Shown here piece after piece: positions 17,412 through 24,988 of a DNA stretch of 24,988 bases. Position numbers and translations under genes: made by a program. The notes beneath the pieces are model-generated. The model searched no databases and was not told the origin of the DNA. It saw only the letters and a list, made by a program, of their open reading frames with translations. Source of the stretch: Zoopage sp. CT-All (taxonomy: Eukaryota > Zoopagomycota > Zoopagomycetes > Zoopagales > Zoopagaceae); assembly GCA_004114245.1 (NCBI GenBank), contig QZWS01000116.1:1-24988 (forward strand). The letters are read 5' to 3'. Within the stretch, counting starts at the first letter, position 1, and each line of letters starts with the position of its first letter.

Positions 17412-17843
17412 ATGCGTTCCTCCGTCGCCCTTCTCCTCTCCGCGGCAGTCGTCGCTGCAGCGCTCGCGCTCTCCACCGCCCCATCCGCCGCCGCCCCCAT
17501 CCCGTTGCCTTCGCCCCGGCCTCGCGCCATCACGTTGGAAGCAAAGAAACTGGCAAGCAAGCCTCACGCTGACGCAGAAGTTAAGGCGCTTTATCAGCAA
17601 TTTGTGAATTCCGATGACAGCCTCCAGAAGCAGCGCCTTTATAGGAAGATCGTGGAGAAGAGTAAGCCAAAGACGAGTCAATGGCAAGCCAGTGGCGAAT
17701 ATGACCAGACGCCGCCTATTGTCTCGAGACCCACCATTGGCATGCGTGGTCGGGGGCTGGCCGGCGACAGGCAGAGCCAAATTGTGCCCAGTGCTGTGGA
17801 GCACACGGCGGAGGAGGTGGAGGAGGTGAGTGACCAGGACTAG
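17412..17843 (+). CDS. Small secreted protein of unknown family
   Basis: The product is 143 residues. Residues 1-28 are a strong signal peptide (SVALLLSAAVVAAALALS, cleavage near SAAAP). The mature part is hydrophilic without cysteines: a helical, charged segment (DAEVKALYQQFVNSDDSLQ), a Gly/Arg patch, and an acidic end. The last codons include a perfect donor GTGAGT at 17826, and an acceptor TAG ends at 17888. If that intron (63 nt) is used, the protein ends EEVEEEV instead of EEVEEVSDQD. I do not recognise the family. It lies between two ESCRT-II genes on the same strand, but nothing ties it to them functionally. Confidence 0.65.
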   Translation: MRSSVALLLSAAVVAAALALSTAPSAAAPIPLPSPRPRAITLEAKKLASKPHADAEVKALYQQFVNSDDSLQKQRLYRKIVEKSKPKTSQWQASGEYDQTPPIVSRPTIGMRGRGLAGDRQSQIVPSAVEHTAEEVEEVSDQD

Positions 17844-18077
17844 CAAATGGGTGGAATGAGCATGTAAGGCGCACATATGCATGTCTAGGAGGTATGAGCA
17901 TGTGTTGCATCTAGTGACCTGAGCCGGTGGGAGTGTGGCGCACCAGTCATGGGGTGATGGTCAATTGGGCTGTACCTGCCGCATTCTCACACGCTCACGC
18001 GGCATCCAACGCAAATCACCGCAGACAGCCTTCTACTTCTTGAATTACTCGCACCAATCACATATCACACGTGGGCA

Positions 18078-18887
18078 ATGGCTGCTCCGTCGGCCCCGTT
18101 CGTGTTCCCACCCACGCACAGCTTTCCGCCCTTCTTCACGTTTGCGTCCATGTTGTCGATGGCCGCACACTGACCATGCGTGCGAACACGCGCAATAGGA
18201 AGCAGCGGAATCAGACGACGTGGGCGAAGCAGTGCCGACTTTGGGGCGACATCATCCTTGCCTATGCTGAGCACACGCACGCCTGGCACCTCTCGTCGTC
18301 GTCGCCTATATTTCGCAACGACACTATCCAGCGTACGACTCTGCTAGTGTTTTGGAGCGGATTGATGGATTGATTTGGGTAGGAATATTGAGCGAGGAAG
18401 CGGCCGTAGAGGTCCTCGACGCCCTCGTTCAACGAGGTGCGGTCCCCACCAACATGCCTTGTCTCACATTGCAACGGTGCACAGGTCGTGCAGAATGGCT
18501 GGATGACCCGCGAAAATCCTTGACTCCATCCTCCGCTCGATGCCTTGTCTACTTCAAGACGCTTGACGAATGGGCCAATCTCGTCTATTCCTGGGCAAGG
18601 CGTGACCCCTCCCTCCTGCGCGGTGACAATGGGCTGCTAGATATCGGAGACAGGGCAGAACGGAAGCGTATTGACGGTGTTTGACTTGACCGAGTCGGAC
18701 CTCGTCCATGATCAGCGTATGCCGTCATTGCTTGAAGCGCCTGACTCCACTATTGGCAGCATTTCGCGGAATGGATGCAAATGTCCTGCAGCGAGTCCTT
18801 CGCACGCTTGAGCGCATGTCCAAGGCTCGTATTATGCTCTCGCCTGGGTCATCCTCGCTGGATGATTTCGGTGTCAAGTTCTTCTGA
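18078..18887 (+). CDS. VPS25: ESCRT-II subunit Vps25 (EAP20)
   Basis: Vps25 forms the two arms of the ESCRT-II Y and recruits the ESCRT-III subunit Vps20. Exons 18078-18139, 18199-18332, 18383-18436, 18485-18601, 18654-18716 and 18760-18887 give 185 residues (human 176). Introns are 43-59 nt. Conserved parts are the N-terminal FVFPPTHSFPPFFT (the PPFF box contacting Vps22), TTWAKQCRLWGDIILAYAE, SPIFRNDTIQR, GRAEWLDDP, KTLDEWANLVYSW, QNGSVLTVFDLTE, PFRGMDANVLQRVL and the ending GVKFF. Unspliced, only short fragments are visible. The donor of intron 4 is ambiguous: 18602 (52-nt intron) or 18623 (31-nt intron), both in frame and differing by seven residues. I favour the 52-nt form on size. It ends 68 bp from the convergent ETFA stop. 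Confidence 0.92.
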
Positions 18888-18955
18888 GTGCGCATTTCAA
18901 TGTATCCCGGCTTGCACCGCCTGTATTTTTACTTGCTGCGAGAAATACCATTCAT

Positions 18956-19996
18956 TCACAGCTTTTCCGTCATCTCGGGCACAATTTTGAACAAATCTCC
19001 GACCAAACCGTAATCCGCGATCTGGAATATCGGCGCATCGGCATCCTTGTTCACGGCGACAATCACCCTGCTGTCTTTCATCCCGGCGAGATGTTGGATG
19101 GCGCCCGAGATGCCGACGGCGATGTACAACTCGGGGGCAACATTCTTCCCGGTCTGCCCAATTTGAAGGGCATTGTCGACGTACCCGGCGTCCACTGCGG
19201 CCCGGGACGCGCCCACCGCGGCATTCAATTTATCCGCAAGTGCATAGATATGGGAAAAGTTATCGGCGGATCCGAGGGCGCGACCACCAGCGACCACACG
19301 CTTCGCAGATGCGAGATCGGGCCGCCCTGCCGAGGTCGCGATTTCCTCGGACACCCACTTGCTCACCTCGTCCCCGGGCAGTGGCACGCCATCGGATGGC
19401 TGCACCTTGGTGACATTCTCCGCTTGGAGCAAGTCATGGGAGGACTGTGTGGGAGCAAATGCGGTAGGACGTACAGTGATGACCTTGACCGCATCCGTGG
19501 ATCGGACTCGCGTCACCGCATTCCCAGCGTACACCATTCGGGTGAACACATCGCCTTCTACTGCAACCACATCCATTAAGGGAGCCACGTCCAAGAGAGC
19601 AGCAGTGCGTGGGAGCACGTTGCGAGCAAACGCGGTATGTGGGGCCACGAGATGCGTCACGCCGCGGGATTTCACGAGGTCTGCGAGGATGGGAGCCAGA
19701 CGCTCCGGTAGGCCATGGTCCAAGCCATCGACAGACCCGGCATCCAGGACCTCGGCAACACTCGAAGGGAGCTTGGGGAGAGACGAGGAGATGGCAAGTG
19801 CGTGGATGGGGCCGGGAAGGCCCGAGGAGACGGCCGCAGTGATGGCGGCTAGGGATGCCGGGGAGGGGTCCCCCGCAGCAGTGCTGGAGGCTGTGGGTTC
19901 CAGGAGAATGAGCGTGGAGCGTCGGTGCCCAGATGTGGAGAATGACCTGGCCGAGGCGGCAGCGCGGGAAACACAGCGCAAGGTTTTGGGCAGCAT
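18956..19996 (-). CDS. ETFA: Electron transfer flavoprotein alpha subunit, mitochondrial
   Basis: ETF takes electrons from acyl-CoA and other mitochondrial dehydrogenases and passes them to ETF-ubiquinone oxidoreductase. The 346-residue single-exon product starts with a basic, Ser/Ala/Arg-rich presequence for mitochondrial import ([20 protein letters not shown]). An N-terminal domain (to about residue 200) is followed by the FAD-binding domain: [58 protein letters not shown] and [22 protein letters not shown]. The Arg, Ser, Thr and His residues that hold FAD in the human protein are present. The family usually has GRGLKS where this has GRALGS, a mild change. No introns, unlike most neighbours. 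The start is the first methionine before the presequence. Confidence 0.97.
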   Translation of the reverse strand: MLPKTLRCVSRAAASARSFSTSGHRRSTLILLEPTASSTAAGDPSPASLAAITAAVSSGLPGPIHALAISSSLPKLPSSVAEVLDAGSVDGLDHGLPERLAPILADLVKSRGVTHLVAPHTAFARNVLPRTAALLDVAPLMDVVAVEGDVFTRMVYAGNAVTRVRSTDAVKVITVRPTAFAPTQSSHDLLQAENVTKVQPSDGVPLPGDEVSKWVSEEIATSAGRPDLASAKRVVAGGRALGSADNFSHIYALADKLNAAVGASRAAVDAGYVDNALQIGQTGKNVAPELYIAVGISGAIQHLAGMKDSRVIVAVNKDADAPIFQIADYGLVGDLFKIVPEMTEKL

Positions 19997-20083
19997 TGCT
20001 GTGGACGAGTTTTAGTTGAAAACATGGACTGCTTAATGCACTGCGAACACCCACTGCGAACACCACAACCAGCACTACTGTGC

Positions 20084-20578
20084 CTAGCGCACCCAGCGCG
20101 GAGTCAGCGAGCACCGAACCGTCGTTGTGGGCAGAGACTCGACCGAGAACGCCGCCCGACACGGACTCCTGGCGCCGCATCCACCCCGGCCGCTTGTACT
20201 GGTTGTCAGCGTCGTGTAGGTCGATGCCGGAGTATCCGGCGATGAGGGTATATCGTCTGTGCCATGGCGCAGCAAGCGGCACGCGGAATCGAGGTCCATC
20301 TTGGCATCCACGTGCTGCTGCCCATGGTCGCTGGCGTGAAGGGTAGAGGTGAAGGAGGGAGCGTAGTGTTGGGACGAGCACAGCTTGACCCATTCCCGTA
20401 CCATTGCCATTCCCACACTATCCCCATCTTCCGCGGGAGACGGGGCGGCCGAAAAGGCCGAGTGTAGACGACGAACGTGTTCGGTTGGATCGTTGCGGGG
20501 AATATCCAGCAGCGCGATGCGCGGCAGACGGCGGCGTCGGTGTTGGAAGGACGGTGCAGGAGCTGCGAGAGAGGACAT
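20084..20578 (-). CDS. Doubtful ORF, possibly part of a spliced gene
   Basis: An open frame of 164 codons starts at ATG 20578. The first 75 residues look protein-like (basic Arg-rich start, then LLDIPRNDPTEHVRRLHSAF). The 3' half becomes Ser/Thr/Arg-rich and may be a shadow. In the overlapping frame, the stretch at 20280-20040 reads more naturally (YSGIDLHDADNQY, then a hydrophobic run GTVVLVVVFAVGV). That suggests a tail-anchored protein reached through an intron, for example GTACGG...CGCCAG at about 20402-20334. I could not find a convincing stop or homology, so product and structure stay open. It lies upstream of ETFA on the same strand. Confidence 0.3.
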   Translation of the reverse strand: MSSLAAPAPSFQHRRRRLPRIALLDIPRNDPTEHVRRLHSAFSAAPSPAEDGDSVGMAMVREWVKLCSSQHYAPSFTSTLHASDHGQQHVDAKMDLDSACRLLRHGTDDIPSSPDTPASTYTTLTTSTSGRGGCGARSPCRAAFSVESLPTTTVRCSLTPRWVR

Positions 20579-20599
20579 GGGTGGGTGATAAGAAAGGGT

Positions 20600-21650
20600 G
20601 GTGAGGGGAAGGCGACGCGGGGATGCGGTGGCGGAGGTGCGGGATGAGTGGCGGTGGTGAGGGTAACAAAGGAGCGCAGTTACCGTATTTCACAAGGAAT
20701 TTGCCGGTGCGACAAAAACTCCGATTGGCATTGACCATGGCAGGGCTTCAGATGTGCCTAGTCTGATGTTTATTAGTTGTTGGAAATGAGCAGCTGCACC
20801 TTTGAATGACAGGGTATAGATGGCTGCATTGACCACATGGTCTACTAAATAATACTTTCTTCTTTTCTTCTTCCTCTGCCCCCATCCTCGTTCTATAATC
20901 ACCCTTATTATACCTCACTATAACTGGTCTCAATACCATCACTGAAGCCGAATATCTCTGCATCCCACCACACCTTTCTACAGGTTATAAGCCCAACTTC
21001 GCCTAACCCTATTCCTCTTTCTAACTTATGATGGCACCACAATGTGGTGTGATGTATATATTGGAGATTTGTGTGGAGCAGGCATTAATTTAGAGTGCTG
21101 TTTTGTATTTACCCAATTACACAGTGTCCCACAGTGCACCGCAAGTGCATTGTTTATACACCTCCCTACCTCATCACAATCCCCTTGCAAAGATGGTCCA
21201 GTATATGTTTGTGGCGTTCCTTGTCCAGGCGGATGTGCATATATCACTATGCCTAGTCTAAGAGGTCATATTTTGCTGAACGCATTGTGTAGGAGCCAGA
21301 GATGGCCAGGTTAGAGCAATTCTTGGGAGATTAAATTGTGTTCCAAGAAAATGCACTTAGTTCTGCCATGTGCTTTGTATGCTTGTCTGCCACTATGTTG
21401 TCATCTATCCTTGCATATACTTTGACATATGCCAGTGATGCAGATGCTAGGCAGCACTGGACACATTTGTACACAAGATTCTAATCTGGCGCATCAGAGT
21501 GGTCTCATTGGCGGCATGCATACTATCGGACCCTGTACATCACAAACATCCCATAGGCATTGATGCAATCAGCAAATTAGTGTGTATTGTTGGTGTGACA
21601 TGATCTAGAATTGCTGCAATGACACACAGAGTGATTAGTGCCTCCGTCTA
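20600..21650. other. AT-richer tract with no recognisable gene
   Basis: Base composition shifts at about 20690 from GC-rich gene DNA to a more AT-rich tract with many short frames on both strands and none that look conserved. A pyrimidine run (ttcttcttttcttcttcc) lies near 20862-20880. It could be the 3' tail side of the minus-strand LINE to the right, but I could not fix the element's end. No tRNA, CRISPR or clear repeat seen. Confidence 0.5.
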
Positions 21651-24600
21651 ATCAACATCAAATGCGGTTGTCATAGCCACACTCAATTGCATACCACTGG
21701 CCGCCTTCCCTGATTGCTGGGGTAATCCACAAACACTGAATATCCACCGCGGCCCTCCTTGATAGATCTGTCCATGAAGACAGTCCACTTAGGTGTATTG
21801 TTTGGGATAGTCCAATATGCATTTTTACATTGTTGCTTATACACTTTGTCAACCAGTGCCTGTACCATAAGGCACCTGAGCTTCCTTGGTGACATAGATT
21901 CCATCAAATAGTACACTGGTTCTGACTGTACTGATTGGCTTTTGGTGCCAGGAGTTGTTGCAATAATTGCTAGTTGTTGTCAAGGTCATACCCCTGGTAG
22001 GAGCAGTCTAGTCTTTTTTTGTGCAATCAACACCAGTTACACCCATCTTCCTGTTGTCCTCATATGCCAGAGCACACAAGGACTAATTGGGAGGCCGGGA
22101 TTGGAGAAGAATGCAGACAGATGTCAGTAGAACATGGTGTATTTCTCGGACTGTCTGGTTTGTAATCTTGCTTAAAAAGAGACTGCTAACTAAGTGGGCA
22201 CCACAGTCTGTTCAATGGGCTTGTCTTTTGAGGAGGTTTCAGCCTGTACTGTTGCCAGTTTGTCACCATATGTCAACTATCTTTGTGTTCCATGGTGCTT
22301 GTCCAGCCAAGCTCCTGCTCCCGCCACCTCCATTGGATGGGGCAGTGGTGCACATGCATTGGCCTGACTCGCTAGGGTATTATCTATTTCACCACCTGCT
22401 TCCACTCTTACCCCTCCACAAGTGACGCGAGTCAAGGTTGGTTTCATTGACAGGATTTGCGTCATTGCAGCGGGTGTTGTCATTAGGCTTTCATTTAGTG
22501 TGGCGTTCCCCTGTGGCATTACACCGCTTGGTGTTGTCCCCTCCTCTCCAGTCGGGCCCTCTATTGTCAGTCTTTCTGCAATTTGCAGGTGAACACGTCT
22601 GGTGGCTGTTAGAGGAGGCGTCAGAGTAGTGTGCAGGGGGTGGGAGCAGTCTAGTTGGCTGATGTCTTTTTACTCAGCCAACTGACCTGCTCCAGGGAAG
22701 GGCTCAAGGGGGGTACATTAACGGTGGCGGCAGGGTTGCTTCTGTTGGACAATATTGCTATCTTGCCACCATTTTCCAGGTGCTGCCTTTGTGCCCTGTG
22801 TGCTTTTGCAGTCCGGTATCTCTCTTTCTGCCTGGCTCAGCCCAACCGGGTGAGGTTCTTTGTCTCTTCAGCGCTAGGGCTAGGCCCCTTGTTGCAGTCT
22901 CCAATCCTTTTCTGTGCTTGGTTGTCTAGATTGAACAGCACCATTTCCTCTCAGCACCTGCCAAAGTCTTGTTGTGGCTGGGGTTTTAGCTATAGCAATT
23001 AGGCACCTATGACTTGGCGTCAAGCTTGCCCACATTTCCCCATGTCAAGATGCCAGCCGCGACCAGTCTAGATGTTTGCCTCCAGGACTTTTAGTAACAG
23101 ATCTAGGCCCATGGTTGTCTCCTCAATCAATTTATCATTACTTCCTCAGAGTCTTTTCCTGACCCCCGGCAGCCTTTCCTTGTGAGCCGTTTTAGGCATC
23201 ATCAAGTGCAAGTTTGGTCCCTTTTCCTCTGGCTGCGCAAATGCCAATTCCGCTCTAGCTGGCTGTATGGTGATGTCCCATTTCTCCAGCCATTCACTTA
23301 GACTTACAAAGTAGTCTATAGCGCCATTTTTGTTACGCAATGGGACTGATATCGACAGCGGGAACAATTTCCTTGCTTCCCTCAACTGTAGGTAGTGCAA
23401 ATGCTACCGCCTTACATCCCCTACTGGGTGCTTTATTGACAGGTGTCTTAGCAGTTCCACAGTATGCCTTTGAACAATCTTGTCACTTAGGCATCAGATA
23501 CCATAACCTTCTGGATGCCAAATCACTGCACTTGGCATTGTGCTTGGCAGCTGGAGCTTTTGCTTCACTGCCGCCTTGCAAATGCTGGTTCCACACTCCC
23601 ATCAAGCCGCATCTGCACGCCAAGGATTGTGAAGGCCTCCAATGCTGATTTGGCGTTGATGATGGGTGCATTGGGGCTGGATTGCATATGGATTAGCCGT
23701 TTTAGGAACTTTGGGTTGCCCCGCTCCAGCTGGACTACCAGAGTTGTCTTTGTGCCATTGATGTGGATCTCATACAACAACATGAACTTGTTGACAATCT
23801 TTATCAGCTTTTGCATGTCTGCCTTGGAGTTGGCCACTAGGGTCAGGTTGTTGGCCATGGCAATAACCAAGATTGTGATCTCTAGTACGCGGCCTATTGC
23901 AGAGGACTTGGCTTCATCCGCCCAGAGCTGTATGCCCACTTCACTCTTCTCAAGATGCCGCAGGAGCAGATCATATACTAGGAGCCACATCAGCAGTGAC
24001 AGGATGTTGCCCTGTTCCAGACCAGACCTCAGTGTGTATGGTTCAGTATATCCATGGCCTGTCTTGATCTCCACCTGCTGCAACACGTAGTTGTGCTGCA
24101 GGAGCAAGATAAAGCCCTCGGGAACTTTCAGTTGCCTAAGCAATGCTGCCAGTGTGCTGCTTGACACTGAGTCAAATGCCATTTTTATGTCAAACTGGCA
24201 CACCCATAGGGTGCGGTCCATTGCTGCACATATGTCAGACAGATTGTGCAGGATTGCAACTTTGTCTGGACCATGCATACCTTTCCTAAAGCCCACGTTG
24301 TAGGCACTCATCACTTTGGCTGTTTCCAGCTTTGTCACCAGCCGAGAGGTCATAATGGCAAAAAATGCCTTCCTCATTGACTCAAGCAGCATGATTGGCC
24401 ACAGCCAACCCAGGTCTCTGTGAGGGCTCCAAGGTGGATCTGGTAAAGCTAGTATGTATTGGGACCAACACTGGTGTTGGTCGGATGAAGAAGAAAAGAG
24501 TTGTCTGGCTAACCCTCACAGTCTCCTTTCCAGACTGGGTTTTTTGCTATCAGAAACATTAGCACCAGTGTCCAGGGCTTTGGCAGCTCTACTTGTCTTA

Positions 24601-24988
24601 GCACGCAAGTGAACAGTGCCACCAAGTGTCCTCCAATAACTGGTAACAGCTTACGTAGGACTCCCGCGGATATTCCGCTAGCCCCCGGAGCTTTCCACAG
24701 TGCCAATTTCCCCACGGCTTGGTGCACTTCCTCAAGTGTCACCAGCATCATCAATTCATCAAAGGTACCCTCTGGAACATGCTCTAATGGTGCGTAGTAC
24801 TCAGCCCACCTTGGGAACCAATCTAGCGCAGCCATCTCGGTCACCAGCAGCAGCCTGTAGAAGAAGTCGCGGACCGCAACATTGACTGGTCCTGCCTCAT
24901 CAATCACCTGCTCGGGGAGCAGCAGCACGCTGAGGTCCAGCGGTTCACTCCCCCGTTCCAATACTCTTTTGAGCACTTTTCCTGGGGC
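21650..24988 (-). mobile_element. Decayed LINE (non-LTR retrotransposon) with RT and RNase H remnants, 5' end beyond window
   Basis: Minus-strand fragments in family order. At 24976-24509: reverse-transcriptase start with LWKAPGASGISAGVLRKLLP and a PKPW block. At 24392-23565: RT palm with FDIKMAFDSVSSSTL, YTLRSGLEQGNILSLLMW (family SGLRQG), a site AMANNLTLVANS where YADD is expected, and INGTKTTL. At 23540-23146: downstream connector. At 21916-21683: RNase H-like WTVFMDRSIKEGRGGYSVFV. The presence of RNase H after RT fits the I/Tad/R1-like groups. The coding frame is broken several times (stops after 24509 and 23565, a frame change near 24400, more between 23100 and 21900), and both active-site aspartates of the YADD box are Asn. 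The copy is therefore dead, and the 3' end is not defined. Confidence 0.8.

Noticed and set aside
19434-20393. 319-codon minus-strand frame
   Set aside because: Most of it overlaps ETFA in another frame. Only its first part might belong to the doubtful gene upstream of ETFA.
21000-21030. Telomere-like cctaaccct
   Set aside because: A single short occurrence without repetition.
22655-23002. Plus-strand 115-codon frame with hydrophobic stretches
   Set aside because: It lies within the decayed LINE on the opposite strand, and nothing supports it as a gene.

Overview
The window looks like nuclear DNA of an early-diverging fungus. A Kickxellomycotina/Zoopagomycota-type genome is my best guess, but this is inference from memory with no database search. 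The reasons are eukaryotic genes with very many tiny spliceosomal introns (about 37-76 nt, GT...AG, one GC...AG), short intergenic gaps (often under 100 bp), fungal gene types (PHO80/PCL cyclin, Gep4, Phs1, Lsb5-like, OPA3-like) and several small secreted cysteine-rich proteins. Most conserved genes become complete only when the introns are removed. Several apparent in-frame stops are simply intron sequence. Exon coordinates below were worked out by hand from splice motifs, reading phase and remembered family consensus.

Layout. 1-4.8 kb: the 3' two-thirds of a gamma-glutamyltranspeptidase gene (12 exons in view), a VHS-GAT endosomal adaptor (7 exons, minus) and, divergent from it, homogentisate 1,2-dioxygenase. 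4.8-9.5 kb: all minus strand. The very-long-chain 3-hydroxyacyl-CoA dehydratase (PHS1) comes first. Next is a tandem duplication (period about 630 bp) of a small secreted six-cysteine protein, which carried a piece of PHS1 5' sequence with it. Then come an OPA3-like gene and two further secreted proteins sharing a different six-cysteine domain, one of them with a minisatellite-coded N-glycosylation tract. 9.5-14.8 kb: SF3A2 and CSTF1 (both pre-mRNA processing, tail to tail), a small RING-like zinc protein, and APE2 with PCNA-binding box and GRF zinc finger. 14.9-18.9 kb: a PCL-type cyclin, GEP4 (overlapping the cyclin 3' end), SNF8/VPS22 with its start codon only 31 bp from that of GEP4, a small secreted protein, and VPS25. 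SNF8 and VPS25 are two of the three ESCRT-II subunits. 18.9-20.6 kb: mitochondrial ETF alpha subunit and one doubtful ORF. 20.7-25 kb: a more AT-rich, gene-poor tract ending in a decayed LINE (minus strand; reverse transcriptase and RNase H remnants) that runs out of the window.

Functional themes. Endosomal sorting of ubiquitinated cargo is represented three times (Lsb5-like adaptor, Vps22, Vps25). Mitochondrial genes are GEP4 (cardiolipin synthesis), ETFA and OPA3-like. mRNA processing is represented by SF3A2 and CSTF1. The most novel material is the island of lineage-specific secreted cysteine-rich proteins at 5.8-9.5 kb.
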